Of a DNA stretch of 64,000 nucleotides, positions 1 to 9,279 are shown piece after piece. The position numbers were made by a program, and so were the translations under genes. Source of the DNA: JAAYHV01 sp964400515. Lineage in GTDB: Bacteria; Bacillota; Clostridia; Peptostreptococcales; Anaerovoracaceae. The stretch covers positions 62,001-126,000 of the forward strand of contig CAYNTJ010000004.1 in NCBI GenBank assembly GCA_964400515.1. The letters are read 5' to 3'. Below the pieces are notes generated by a model. It searched no databases. It was not told where the DNA came from and saw nothing but the letters and a program-made list of their open reading frames with translations. The stretch's first letter is position 1. Each line of letters begins with the position of its first letter.

Positions 1-186
1 GACAAGGGGTGATATCCTTACCCATATGGAATCGGACTCCCGCATTATGTCCTTCATTATTTCATGTTCGCTAAACACTGTGAAATAATCCGTTATTAGC
101 ATAAAAAGTATTCCAAATATTAAATAAGTCAACACATGCATAAGGGTAAATCGTTTTAAAAACCACAAAATGCTATCATACTTCAT
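1..186 (-). CDS. Membrane protein, C-terminal part outside window
   Basis: The reading frame starts at an ATG at 184-186 with a CTCCTTT complement (AAAGGAG) at 193-199 and runs open to the window edge, so only about 62 residues are visible. Residues 11-32 are strongly hydrophobic (VLTYLIFGILFMLITDYF), which predicts one membrane segment after a short basic N-terminus (MKYDSILWFLKRF). I do not recognise the family. It lies downstream of the diguanylate cyclase gene on the same strand with about 66 bases between them. Confidence 0.6.
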   Translation of the reverse strand, partial: MKYDSILWFLKRFTLMHVLTYLIFGILFMLITDYFTVFSEHEIMKDIMRESDSIWVRISPLV

Positions 187-252
187 AATAAACTCCTTTT
201 TTGTTTATGATATATGCATACAACCATTTTATGTAGTTACTAAAGTCATTTT

Positions 253-1818
253 CTAGTCATTAATTTCGCTCACTACCATATTTTTACCTTTTTTCTTGGC
301 TTCATACATGAGTTCATCCGCCAAATTCACTAGTTTTATGGATTCCTCATTATTATTTGTTGTGACACCAATACTAATGGTAACATGGAATCCTTCCGGC
401 ATAAAAATCAGTTCTTCGATATTTTTTCTTATTCTTTCGGAGATCATTTTTGCCTGCCCTATATTAATATCAGGCATTATTACAAGAAATTCTTCACCAC
501 CGTATCTGCCTACTATATCCCCTTCTCTTAAGCTTTTATTAATGACCTTTGCCACTTTATTTATTACTTCATCCCCCTTAGGATGACCATATTTGTCATT
601 TATACTTTTAAAATTATCTATATCCATCATGGCAATGGCAAAGCTGTTTTTAGCTGATTTTTCTATGGTTTTTTCCAATATTTCAAAAAGAGATTTATGA
701 TTGAGACAACCCGTCAAAGAATCCTTCTCGGCCAACTCCTTAAGCTGCTTTGTCCTGATTTCAACCTTTTCTTCAAGTTCCTTTTCCCTCTTCTTATCAT
801 ATCTTTTCCTACTGATGTTATATACGGTAAATACTATAGTTGTGAGTCCCATGAAGAATACAAAGCTAATAAGTAAAAGTATATCTTTTGAGCTATCAAA
901 TATTGCCGAGTCGTCCATGGTAAAGATCGCATACATTTTTCTTTGAGTTTCTCCTTCGGAAAACAGGATTTCCTTGGAATAGTACTTTTTATTGATACCA
1001 TAAAGACTTCCGGAGATTATTGTTTCTCCGGCAACTATTTTATCAAAGGTATCTATTACATCCTCCCTGTCTTTAAATCCATCACTTAATATAAAGTCCG
1101 TATTCTTATGGGCTATTATATAACCCCTATCATCCGCCAGCAGAAGATACCCGGTACTTCCTTCCAAAGACGTCTTTAAAAATCTGTCTATCACAACGTC
1201 CATCTTAGGCGTCAGAAAAACAGCCCCGATGATTTGTTCACCGCTTTTAACAGGCACCCCAATAACTATTATGGGGTTTTGCCTCCTGACACTGGGATAT
1301 GCCTCACTGACAAAATATTCCTTTTCGCTGAATATTTCATTTATATAAGGCATTCCTTCATATCTTTTGCCTAGGGTAACTCCCCCAAGGCTATCCACAA
1401 ATACAGTATTACTTTCTATTAAAACTTCTTTGCCATTTATATTTAACGATATGTCATCCTTATTGTTTAATACCAGTCCTAAATTTTCGTTATACCCATA
1501 GTTATCACTTACACTTTCAATAAAAGCCTCTGCTTTTTCCCTTTTGGTTATATCCCCGGGATTTTCACAGGCATCTATTATAACATCTGTTTCTGCAATA
1601 TACTCTCCGGTATTTGCAACTTCCCTTATCCAATCCGATACATTTTTTGCCGTATGGCTCGTTACATACCTTCCTATATTTTCGAAGCTTTCCATATCAG
1701 CTTCCCTGACCTTTTTATAGACCACATAATCAAAAACAAGCAAAACCAATAATACGATAATTATCAGCTTCGCCACTATTCCCCAAATATCTACTTTTTC
1801 ATTAAAATATCTTTTCAT
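253..1818 (-). CDS. Membrane diguanylate cyclase, Cache-like sensor plus GGDEF
   Basis: This protein should make cyclic di-GMP from two GTP at the membrane. A first membrane segment lies near residues 12-33, an extracellular sensor of about 270 residues follows (Cache-like by size and layout), then a second membrane segment near 308-335, a charged linker, and a C-terminal GGDEF domain. The signature is GGEEF, so the active site looks intact. Five residues before it is RxxD (REGD), the allosteric product-inhibition I-site. The ligand cannot be told from sequence. It is followed at about 66 bases by an unrelated membrane gene. 521 residues is normal for this architecture. Confidence 0.88.
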   Translation of the reverse strand: MKRYFNEKVDIWGIVAKLIIIVLLVLLVFDYVVYKKVREADMESFENIGRYVTSHTAKNVSDWIREVANTGEYIAETDVIIDACENPGDITKREKAEAFIESVSDNYGYNENLGLVLNNKDDISLNINGKEVLIESNTVFVDSLGGVTLGKRYEGMPYINEIFSEKEYFVSEAYPSVRRQNPIIVIGVPVKSGEQIIGAVFLTPKMDVVIDRFLKTSLEGSTGYLLLADDRGYIIAHKNTDFILSDGFKDREDVIDTFDKIVAGETIISGSLYGINKKYYSKEILFSEGETQRKMYAIFTMDDSAIFDSSKDILLLISFVFFMGLTTIVFTVYNISRKRYDKKREKELEEKVEIRTKQLKELAEKDSLTGCLNHKSLFEILEKTIEKSAKNSFAIAMMDIDNFKSINDKYGHPKGDEVINKVAKVINKSLREGDIVGRYGGEEFLVIMPDINIGQAKMISERIRKNIEELIFMPEGFHVTISIGVTTNNNEESIKLVNLADELMYEAKKKGKNMVVSEIND

Positions 1819-1872
1819 TTTGATTTTTCCTTTTTTAAGATATTCTAATTATACCTGTGTTTTCATAGGATA

Positions 1873-2730
1873 TCAACCCAATCTGTCTTTTATGGGCTTA
1901 CTATAGCTTTTTGACAATCCATATTTTTTAATAAGGGCATTAACCATCATGTATAACCCATCTTTATATTCTTTTCCGGCAGAACCTTTTACGTATAAAG
2001 GATTTATTCTACCATATTCTTCGGGAAATTCTTTTTCTAAAAACGCCATAAATTCTTTCTTATTATTCCTTAAATATAGGGTGCCGGGCAAAACATAGGT
2101 TACATTTGATTCCCTCCCCTTACTAAAAATACTGTTTAAGTTTTCCATGGAATCCGTCAAATATGGTATTATCGGCATTACATGCAGGCCAACACTTGCC
2201 TTGGTCTTTGAAAAAGCATTCAAAACTTCAAATCTTTCCAAGGAGGAAGAAGCATTAGGCTCAAGCTTTTCCCTTATATTTTCATCCATGGTTATTATTG
2301 TGGAAGCTATATTTACATATGTGATTTCAGCCAACTGTTCAATCAGTTCATAGTCCCTTAGAATAAGGTTTGATTTGCTTGATATAATGATGGGGGTCTT
2401 ATATTTTATAAACAGCTTTAACACATCGGGCATCAAGACCCTTTCCCTTTCACAGGGCTGATAGCTATCCGTTACTCCCCCTAAATTAACAATCTCCCTA
2501 TTCCATGAATTACTCCTAAGCTCCCTTTCTAATACTTCAACTATATTATCCTTTATAAAGATGTCACTGTCAAAGGAGTAATCCCCCAAATACTTATGAG
2601 TTCCGTTGGCATAACAGTATTTACACCCATGTTCGCAGCCCCTATAGATATTGAGATCCCATCCGTAGGGGATTCGTCTTTTAAGTTTATTGAGTGCGCT
2701 TTTTGCTTCCATGTTTTTATACATTTTCAT
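1873..2730 (-). CDS. Radical SAM protein, SplB-like (COG1533)
   Basis: The N-terminal part carries CxxxCxxC (CEHGCKYC, near residues 33-40), which would bind the [4Fe-4S] cluster that cleaves S-adenosylmethionine. Length (285 residues) and the RIPYGWDLNIYRGCEHGC context match the small spore-photoproduct-lyase-like COG1533 proteins. These are widespread and mostly of unknown substrate, so I do not call it a DNA repair lyase. It overlaps the upstream membrane protein gene by 14 bases (8 if the second ATG at 2724 is used), so the two are translationally coupled and belong to the TetR-led operon. Confidence 0.8.
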   Translation of the reverse strand: MKMYKNMEAKSALNKLKRRIPYGWDLNIYRGCEHGCKYCYANGTHKYLGDYSFDSDIFIKDNIVEVLERELRSNSWNREIVNLGGVTDSYQPCERERVLMPDVLKLFIKYKTPIIISSKSNLILRDYELIEQLAEITYVNIASTIITMDENIREKLEPNASSSLERFEVLNAFSKTKASVGLHVMPIIPYLTDSMENLNSIFSKGRESNVTYVLPGTLYLRNNKKEFMAFLEKEFPEEYGRINPLYVKGSAGKEYKDGLYMMVNALIKKYGLSKSYSKPIKDRLG

Positions 2731-3577
2731 TTACCTTAATATTCTTAAACAGTAAAATAAAGCATATCAATATAATTGTAACGGCTAATGCGAATATTCC
2801 TGTTTCCAAAGGGGAAAAATACGAATCCATTAAGTATTGATTAATTGTCATTGCAAGAATTGATATACCCAGCATCAAAGCCTTGGTAATTATTATGGGA
2901 CTAAGAAGATACCCCAAAGGCTTTTGTCTTTTTATCATTATTCCCGCCAAAATTGCCAAAGGTATAAAGAATCCAAAATCCAAAGCTTGTATAACCAAAG
3001 TAGTATAATGCTCAAGCCCCAGGGGAAGACCCCCAAAAAAATACGGCTTCAATCTTCCCAGCCACATAAGGGCAATCATTATTCCCACAGCAATTTGGAA
3101 ATTACCCAAAAGCCTAACGGGAGTTTTATCGTCATAATATTTCTTTATATTCGAGTAATCAATATCCCTAATACAAATGACAAGCAATGTAATACTAAAT
3201 GACATAATTGCCACATAAACAAAAAACAGCTGATTAAAATTACTCAAAAATACATAAGAAGTATATGTATAAGTGAAGTAGGATATTATACCCAGGTATA
3301 AAAAATCCGCCCTCTCCCTCTTTTTATGATACAGGGCAAAAATCAATGCGGGAATTCCAATAATCAGTGTTATAAAATCCTGAGCCTTTGCCTGCAGTGC
3401 CACAGATACGGAATCATAACCGTATATGCCCCTGCCATAAAGTTCAATCACTTCTCCCCTTACGCTATGAAACATCGGATCAATATTCAAGGAATAATTT
3501 AAAAATAATCCTGCTGCTGTGGCTATTAGAGATAGGATTATCACCATCATGCTTAATATCTTAATTTCTTTTTTCAT
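2717..3577 (-). CDS. Polytopic membrane protein, unknown function
   Basis: This 286-residue protein has about eight hydrophobic stretches, the first near residues 7-29 and the last near 262-279, so it is an integral membrane protein. I recognise no family motif. It starts with ATG overlapping the TetR stop by four bases (ATGA), with GGAGGT just upstream inside the tetR end, so the pair is translationally coupled. Its own 3' end overlaps the radical SAM gene. It is probably the main target of the TetR repressor. Confidence 0.7.
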   Translation of the reverse strand: MKKEIKILSMMVIILSLIATAAGLFLNYSLNIDPMFHSVRGEVIELYGRGIYGYDSVSVALQAKAQDFITLIIGIPALIFALYHKKRERADFLYLGIISYFTYTYTSYVFLSNFNQLFFVYVAIMSFSITLLVICIRDIDYSNIKKYYDDKTPVRLLGNFQIAVGIMIALMWLGRLKPYFFGGLPLGLEHYTTLVIQALDFGFFIPLAILAGIMIKRQKPLGYLLSPIIITKALMLGISILAMTINQYLMDSYFSPLETGIFALAVTIILICFILLFKNIKVNENV

Positions 3578-4185
3578 TTTACCTCCAAAATACTAAATAT
3601 ACTATCCTTAAGGGCTTTAATAAGCTTTTTTCTATAATTTTCGGAAATGTCCTCCCGGGTCATTTTAAATGCCAGTCCAAAAGCGGTAGTCCATATAATT
3701 TGAGCAGTCACTTCCACTTCCATATCCCTATACACTCCTTTAGAAATACCCTCTTCCAAATTCTTAGCTATCATTTGGATAAACCTATTATTTTTTGCCG
3801 CCCCTTGATATAAAAGGCTTGTTTTTTCTTTGATCAAAGGATTGTTGCTGCTAATTATTTCCTTGTATTCCAATGAGTTCTTCATGACAACTGCTATATA
3901 TGCACTTATTGCTTTATCAAGAATCTCCTCGGGACTTCCTTCTTTGTTTAGCTCATTGGCCACAACCATAATTATTTCCTGATAGCCAATGTTAAAAACA
4001 TAGTTAATTATTTCATCCTTATCAGAAAAATAATGATAGATGCTGCCGGGAGAATACCCCATTCTATTGGTAATCTTTCTTACGGAAACCTTATCAAGTC
4101 CCTCTTCGGCAATTATTTCCTTTGTTGTCTTTACAATGAGATTTTTAATAACCTCTTGCTTTTTTGATTGTTTTTTATTATCCAT
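3574..4185 (-). CDS. TetR/AcrR family transcriptional regulator
   Basis: The N-terminus has a TetR helix-turn-helix: TTKEIIAEEGLDKVSVRKI and YSPGSIYHYFSDKDEII, the latter being the usual recognition helix plus YxYF(K/D)xKxxL pattern. The rest is an alpha-helical ligand/dimer domain. I start it at ATG 4185 with GGAG at 4191-4194; an upstream ATG at 4209 would lie inside the palindromic operator, so I reject it. It heads an operon with a membrane protein and a radical SAM protein and probably represses itself. The ligand is unknown. Confidence 0.9.
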   Translation of the reverse strand: MDNKKQSKKQEVIKNLIVKTTKEIIAEEGLDKVSVRKITNRMGYSPGSIYHYFSDKDEIINYVFNIGYQEIIMVVANELNKEGSPEEILDKAISAYIAVVMKNSLEYKEIISSNNPLIKEKTSLLYQGAAKNNRFIQMIAKNLEEGISKGVYRDMEVEVTAQIIWTTAFGLAFKMTREDISENYRKKLIKALKDSIFSILEVK

Positions 4186-4200
4186 ATTTTCTCCAATTAA

Positions 4201-4235
4201 ATTAAACACTGTTTAATTTTTAAACAGTGTTTAAT
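4201..4235. promoter_or_regulatory. Perfect TetR-type operator
   Basis: Two exact 15-base inverted arms (ATTAAACACTGTTTA at 4201-4215 and its complement at 4221-4235) are separated by five bases. The site lies just upstream of the TetR start, where an autorepressor would bind. Binding is inferred from position and symmetry. Confidence 0.75.
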
Positions 4236-4269
4236 TAATATCACATCATTTTATACATGTCAAGTTAAT

Positions 4270-4791
4270 TTAATCATTAAACATAACAGTTCCGGTAATT
4301 CCTTTTAGTGCACCGGGATAAAGCTCACACACCATAATGTTTTTCTTCTGCTCTTCAGATATTTTAATATTGCACTCAATTTCATATATGCACGTGGGTA
4401 CAAAGCCAAACCTTTTATAATAGTTTTCATTTCCGGCCAGAAAAACAGCTTTATAACCCATATCCTTCGCTTTACTTAAAGAATATTTAACCAGTCTGCC
4501 ACCAACATTTTCTTTTCGAAAGTTTTTATCGACAGCAAGGGGCGCCAAATAAAGCACCAAGTGATTATTCCCATTGCAGGAAACATAAGTTTCACTTATC
4601 ATTATATATCCTACTATCTTGTTTTTAACTTCGGCAACCAATGATAAGTCAGGTATATACCTGCCACTTCTTCTCCTAAAATCAACAAATCTGTGCTCGC
4701 CTCCATCGGTTACTTCTGCAGTTTTAAATGCATCCTTCACCAATTCGTTTATTGCCTCATAGTCTTTTTTTGTTTCTTTCCTTATAAGCAT
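4270..4791 (-). CDS. GNAT N-acetyltransferase
   Basis: A 173-residue acetyl-CoA-dependent acyltransferase of the YhbS-like type. It begins MLIRKETKKDYEAI, has the central strands LVLYLAPLAVDKNFRKENVGGRL, where Q/RxxGxG/A is represented by RKENVGG (motif A, pantetheine binding), and ends with FVPTCIYEIECN. The start at 4791 is chosen because an AAGGGGGG ribosome site precedes it; a longer frame to 4938 overlaps the flavoprotein gene and adds unrelated sequence. The substrate is unknown. Confidence 0.85.
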   Translation of the reverse strand: MLIRKETKKDYEAINELVKDAFKTAEVTDGGEHRFVDFRRRSGRYIPDLSLVAEVKNKIVGYIMISETYVSCNGNNHLVLYLAPLAVDKNFRKENVGGRLVKYSLSKAKDMGYKAVFLAGNENYYKRFGFVPTCIYEIECNIKISEEQKKNIMVCELYPGALKGITGTVMFND

Positions 4792-4819
4792 ATTAATGCC
4801 CCCCTTTGTGAATAAAAAG

Positions 4820-6217
4820 TTATCTGACCTTCGATATTTCTTTTCCCGCAATTCTTCCAAACACAAAGCAATCCGTAATCGAACAGCTTCCCAACCTGGA
4901 AGCCCCATGAATTCCTCCGGTGATTTCTCCTGCGGCATATAATTTTTTTATCGGTTTTGAAGAAGAATCAAGAACCTGTGCCTTTTCATTTATTTTTAAT
5001 CCTCCCATGGTAAAATGCACCTTAGGCCAAAGTCTCATTGCATAGTAGGGAGCATTTTCGATTTTTTTACATTCACTCAGCAAAGTCTTCCCGTACTCAT
5101 CACTTATCCCCAGGTCTATACAATCATTGAATTCGTCGATGGTGTCAATTAATGCTTCATGATTTATATTGTAGTAATCGGAAAGCTCCTTAATACTTTT
5201 AAATCCCCTTACCACATTTTTTTCTAAAGCCTTTGAGATATCCCACCCGGATTCTTTAACCCCTTTGCCATCGGCAATCCCAATGCATGGGTGCCCTATG
5301 GATAGCAGCTTATCCGAAATGGTCTTCCTATCCGCCAATTCATTTATAAAGCGGGTGCCCTTTTTAGGATCTATTATTATCCCCCTTTGGAAAACTATGT
5401 ATTCGGAAAACATAGGCCCTACTCCATAACCCTTTTCATCGGGGGAAGCCCAAGGCCCCAGCTGAATATGCTCCATATCCACTGTTGCCCCGCCAATTTT
5501 CATTGCCGTTTTTATAACCTCTGCCGTGGCAAAAGGTTTATTTGTGGAATCAATGCTTTCATCCAATCTGCCATCATATTTTTTTCTGAAGGAAATATCA
5601 CTGCCAAAACCTCCGGCCGCAAGAATAACTCCCCTTTTGGCCCTTATATTAAGCCTGTTACCGGAATCATTATCCCTATAATCATAGCCTTCCCTTACTG
5701 ATATGCCCACCACTTCGTCATCTTTAGTAAGGATTTCTTCAAGATATGTTTCTTTTACCATTTCAACATTCAACGCATGAAGCTTTTCCATTAGCTTTTT
5801 GATAATAGTGGCCCCCGTAATATTATCGGCGGCATAGCATCTGGGCACCGAATGCCCTCCAAATATATCCACCCTATCCATATAGGGCACTCCCAAATGT
5901 AAAACCGACCAATCAAAGGCATCCTTTGCGTTTTCCACCAGAATTCTTATTAAAGCCTTATTATTTATGCCCATACCGGCCTTTATAATATCTTGGTACA
6001 TCAAGTCTGCACTGTCTTTAATTCCATATTTTTTTTGTAAATCGGTACCGGGTGCCGCTATACCTCCATCGCTGATTATTGAATTACCACCAAAGGCCTT
6101 CATCTTTTCAATCACCAAAACCGAAGCACCATGTTCGGCAGCTTCTACAGCAGCCGAAAGTCCCGCAAAACCGCTACCTACTATTACTACATCATATTCC
6201 TTATCCCAGTTGATAAT
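4820..6217 (-). CDS. FAD-dependent fumarate-reductase-like flavoprotein, non-ATG start
   Basis: Known flavocytochrome-c/fumarate-reductase-type flavoproteins reduce or oxidise C-C bonds next to carboxylates. The FAD Rossmann motif IVGSGFAGLSAA is present only if translation starts well upstream of the first usual codon (TTG 6118). Later motifs are GVILAAGGFGSD, FTMGG and YAAGEITGGIHGASRLG, typical of the family. AGGAG at 6221-6225 is followed by ATA, ATT, ATC and AAC, so the start must be a rare ATT or ATC; I list ATT 6217. Upstream in frame is TGA. The gene begins 16 bases after the DUF4153 stop. No haem-binding CxxCH is seen. Confidence 0.8.
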   Translation of the reverse strand: MINWDKEYDVVIVGSGFAGLSAAVEAAEHGASVLVIEKMKAFGGNSIISDGGIAAPGTDLQKKYGIKDSADLMYQDIIKAGMGINNKALIRILVENAKDAFDWSVLHLGVPYMDRVDIFGGHSVPRCYAADNITGATIIKKLMEKLHALNVEMVKETYLEEILTKDDEVVGISVREGYDYRDNDSGNRLNIRAKRGVILAAGGFGSDISFRKKYDGRLDESIDSTNKPFATAEVIKTAMKIGGATVDMEHIQLGPWASPDEKGYGVGPMFSEYIVFQRGIIIDPKKGTRFINELADRKTISDKLLSIGHPCIGIADGKGVKESGWDISKALEKNVVRGFKSIKELSDYYNINHEALIDTIDEFNDCIDLGISDEYGKTLLSECKKIENAPYYAMRLWPKVHFTMGGLKINEKAQVLDSSSKPIKKLYAAGEITGGIHGASRLGSCSITDCFVFGRIAGKEISKVR

Positions 6218-6233
6218 TATCTCCTTTCAAATA

Positions 6234-7985
6234 TCAGTTAAAATCTATAAGTAATATTAGTTCTCCGTCAAAACGATAACTTTCTCCACCCGAGGACATA
6301 TCCAGGTATTTAAACATTGCCGTTATATTAAACTCCTCGGATGTGAATTCAACTCTGCTGTCTGCCATATTAAGTTCTTGACCTGCTTCATAGTTTTCTC
6401 TTAAATCCTTGGTCAAGTCTCTTCCTGATATTTCCATAAGATTCTTTTCTTTTTCGTCTTTTATAAGAACATATACATCATCATCTCTGTAATCAAGCTT
6501 AATTATGTATTTAGAACCTTCATGAACTATTTCATACTCAGTCTCAGAAAAATCATTGCCCTTTTCATAGCCCACATACAAGTTAATCAAATAATCAAAG
6601 CCTGCTATATTCAAAGCTTCATCTTCCTTAGGATAAATATGTATATCTTCTCCTTCTATTTGCCTGTCATAAATATATGGATCAAACCCAAAGATTTCTT
6701 CAAAATCCATAAAATCTTTAGGAAGCCAAGAAATATCATCCTGATAATCCATACGGTAAAGGTATGTCACAGCATAAGTAATTTTCTTCTTGGTGCTTAA
6801 GTCCAAGTTTTCATTTGGGATGATCTTTCCGTCAATTAGCATTTCATTTTTTATAAGCTCTTCTTCAAGTAAAGCCCTTTGACTTTTTTCGCTAAGTTTA
6901 AAGGCGTCCACAAAAGGCATCATTGAAACCAATATACACACCAACAAAACAAGGGGAACTATACCATTTTTTTCCACAGGTTTTATGCTAAACCATATTC
7001 CCGTTATCAAGGCGAAAATACCAAATAATATGACATAGTACCTACCATAGGTTATTCCGTAATCCCCCATACGCATTATCGAATTTATTGTTTGAAAAAG
7101 TACAATAACAACTAGGATTTTGGGGAATACTTTCCTGAAAATCTCAGTAAACCTATTATCCACATTGCTTACCAAAATATATATCAGAATTACAACTATT
7201 ATATAGGAAACCAGCATGACTTCCAGTAGGTCATCCTCCCAGAAGCTACCCCTTACATTTGTTGCAATGTATATTAATAGTATAAGGGTAAAAACGGATG
7301 TCAGGGGAACTATAATATATGACAAAAGTATCTCTAAGAATTTAGGACATGATGTTGCCCTACTTATTTCTTCTAAGTTCTTTTCTCCATATCTTGGTAT
7401 CAGTGATAAGAAATATATCGTTGCAAACATTAGGAACACAATATTTGCCGTATGGGCATATATTTTTTCCGACAGGGGTAATAAAAGCTGATCCGTTGCC
7501 CCATATATTAAGGTTAATCCCAAAAATATTATTGAGGAAAAAAACAGTGATATAAAGAACGATTTAAATGCTGCCAAAAAAGTTTGATTAAATGTGATCT
7601 CATTTTTAATGGATGGTATCCAAATAAATCCCATTCCCAACGCCAAGACAATAACTATAGTTCTGACAATTACCTCTTGATTTATCTCACTGAAATTGCT
7701 GTACAGCATGAAATAAACAAGGGTCAGTAGAATCGAAGCGATGTATAAAATCAATCTGTACCTTTTGTGTAAATAAAATCTTTCGTAAATCATCTGAAAA
7801 TCAATACTAAAAAATGCTCCCACAACCATGGTAACTAAGAATTTTTCCAGTTCAGGTTTCGGAGCATTAATCATAATTGAATTTAAAATTACAAGGGCAA
7901 GCAAGAATACAACTGTTAAAGGAAATCTAATAACAGCTTGTATTAAGCCTTCAAGTTTAATATTTATCCTATTAATCAGTTTCAT
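6234..7985 (-). CDS. DUF4153 membrane protein
   Basis: 583 residues. The first two thirds contain about eleven hydrophobic segments, and the last 200 residues form a soluble domain rich in acidic residues (for example MDYQDDISWLPKDFMDFEEIFGF). The pattern IYERFYLHKRYR after the second segment and the overall layout match DUF4153 proteins, whose role is unknown. It sits 16 bases upstream of the flavoprotein gene, so they are probably co-transcribed. Family assignment is from memory of the pattern. Confidence 0.7.
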   Translation of the reverse strand: MKLINRINIKLEGLIQAVIRFPLTVVFLLALVILNSIMINAPKPELEKFLVTMVVGAFFSIDFQMIYERFYLHKRYRLILYIASILLTLVYFMLYSNFSEINQEVIVRTIVIVLALGMGFIWIPSIKNEITFNQTFLAAFKSFFISLFFSSIIFLGLTLIYGATDQLLLPLSEKIYAHTANIVFLMFATIYFLSLIPRYGEKNLEEISRATSCPKFLEILLSYIIVPLTSVFTLILLIYIATNVRGSFWEDDLLEVMLVSYIIVVILIYILVSNVDNRFTEIFRKVFPKILVVIVLFQTINSIMRMGDYGITYGRYYVILFGIFALITGIWFSIKPVEKNGIVPLVLLVCILVSMMPFVDAFKLSEKSQRALLEEELIKNEMLIDGKIIPNENLDLSTKKKITYAVTYLYRMDYQDDISWLPKDFMDFEEIFGFDPYIYDRQIEGEDIHIYPKEDEALNIAGFDYLINLYVGYEKGNDFSETEYEIVHEGSKYIIKLDYRDDDVYVLIKDEKEKNLMEISGRDLTKDLRENYEAGQELNMADSRVEFTSEEFNITAMFKYLDMSSGGESYRFDGELILLIDFN

Positions 7986-8039
7986 ATTATCATCTCCTTT
8001 ACTTTATTCTACTAAAATAAAAGGAGAATAGCAATATGA

Positions 8040-8621
8040 TTATATTACTATTGTGATTGCCGTATATACCAAAAGAGCCGCCATTAGGGTATTCATTATC
8101 CTTGCCTTCTTAATAAACAGTTTATGAAAAACGGATCCGAATAATGCCCAGCTGACTGTGGATATAAAGGCCAAAATCGCCAAGAATATGGCAAATAACA
8201 GTATCTCTCCTTGGTTGTAATAAGGCACTATAAAGGTTGATAATGTTGTAACACCAAACAGTATAACTTTTACATTGACAAATTGTAGGGAAATGCCTTC
8301 TTTAAATCCGTACATGTCATTACAGCCGTCATCGTTCTCCCTGTATTCACTTTTAAATATCTTATATGCCAGCCACAGAATATATGCCGCACCCACATAA
8401 ACAAGGTATGGTTTAACCGCGGGAAGATATTCGGATAACAAAGCGCCAAACAGTCCACATAAAAGCATTACAACTGTAAAGCCTACAAATATACCAAAAT
8501 TAAATTTTATTCCCTTCCTGAGCCCTACCCTTCCGGAATTTATCATGGAAGTTATATTGTTAGGACCGGGAGTAAATGTAGTTATTATTACATAAGATAT
8601 AAAGGGTATATAATCAGGCAT
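8040..8621 (-). CDS. LysE/RhtB family amino-acid exporter
   Basis: Six predicted membrane segments in 193 residues, with the family signature TPGPNNITSMINSGRVGLRKG near residues 16-36. Members export amino acids or related metabolites. I start at ATG 8621 with GAGGAAAGG upstream, not at the longer frame. It is divergently transcribed from an XRE-cupin regulator with 100 bases between them, an arrangement in which the regulator commonly controls the exporter. Confidence 0.87.
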   Translation of the reverse strand: MPDYIPFISYVIITTFTPGPNNITSMINSGRVGLRKGIKFNFGIFVGFTVVMLLCGLFGALLSEYLPAVKPYLVYVGAAYILWLAYKIFKSEYRENDDGCNDMYGFKEGISLQFVNVKVILFGVTTLSTFIVPYYNQGEILLFAIFLAILAFISTVSWALFGSVFHKLFIKKARIMNTLMAALLVYTAITIVI

Positions 8622-8658
8622 AAGCTTTACCTTTCCTCGTTGGTGTGATATAATGTAC

Positions 8659-8678
8659 ATAATATATTAATATATTAT
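8659..8678. promoter_or_regulatory. 20-bp AT-rich palindrome between lysE-like and XRE-cupin genes
   Basis: ATAATATATTAATATATTAT is a perfect palindrome in the middle of the divergent promoter region. It is a candidate binding site for the XRE-cupin protein, but AT-only palindromes arise easily in this genome. Confidence 0.35.
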
Positions 8679-8721
8679 ACAAAGATATTATAATACCAAG
8701 GGACATTTGTCAAGGAGGAAC

Positions 8722-9279
8722 ATGGATAACTATATAAGCACCATCGCATCCAACTTAAAAAGAATACGTAACGAGAGGGATCTAAGTTTAGATAAGGTGG
8801 CTTTATTGACGGGAGTCAGCAAGAGCATGCTTTCGCAAATCGAAAAGGGTAAGGCAAACCCCTCCATATCTACCTTATGGAAATTATCCAACGGATTTAA
8901 AATTTCCTTCACCGAACTAATAAATGCTCCCGAGGATAATATTGAACTAATCAGTATAAACCTTAAAGAGCCTTTAACAGAAGATAACGGAAGACTAAGA
9001 AACTACCCCATATCACCATTTGATCCCGAAAAGAGATTTGAAACCTATCAGATAGAACTCGATCCTAAGGGTAGGCACAGGGCCGATCCCCATCCTTTAA
9101 AAACCCTTGAATATGTGTCTGTTATGTCGGGAGCTATTGATATTACCGTGGGAGAACAAAAATATCACCTAACAAAAGGTGATACTCTTAGATTTAAAGC
9201 AGATATCCCCCATTCATATTTTAATCCCGGAGAAGAAACCTGTCTAATGTATATGATTTTATACTACCCAAAGAATTAA
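8722..9279 (+). CDS. XRE-cupin transcriptional regulator
   Basis: Residues 9-64 form an XRE helix-turn-helix (LKRIRNERDLSLDKVALLTG, then SKSMLSQIEKGKANPSISTL). The C-terminal half is a cupin (GAIDITVGEQKYHLTKGDTLRF and ADIPHSYFNPGEE), which would bind a small effector. 185 residues is usual. Start at ATG 8722 is preceded by AAGGAGG. It is divergent from the LysE exporter and probably regulates it in response to an amino acid. Its stop overlaps the convergent pilin-like gene by four bases. Confidence 0.9.
   Translation: MDNYISTIASNLKRIRNERDLSLDKVALLTGVSKSMLSQIEKGKANPSISTLWKLSNGFKISFTELINAPEDNIELISINLKEPLTEDNGRLRNYPISPFDPEKRFETYQIELDPKGRHRADPHPLKTLEYVSVMSGAIDITVGEQKYHLTKGDTLRFKADIPHSYFNPGEETCLMYMILYYPKN

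Noticed and set aside
1873..2730. Spore photoproduct lyase
   Set aside because: Only the radical SAM cluster motif and COG1533 layout match; the lyase-specific context is absent, so only the family is named.
4792..4938. N-terminal extension of the GNAT protein
   Set aside because: It overlaps the flavoprotein end, has no ribosome site, and the AAGGGGGG before 4791 fits the shorter start.
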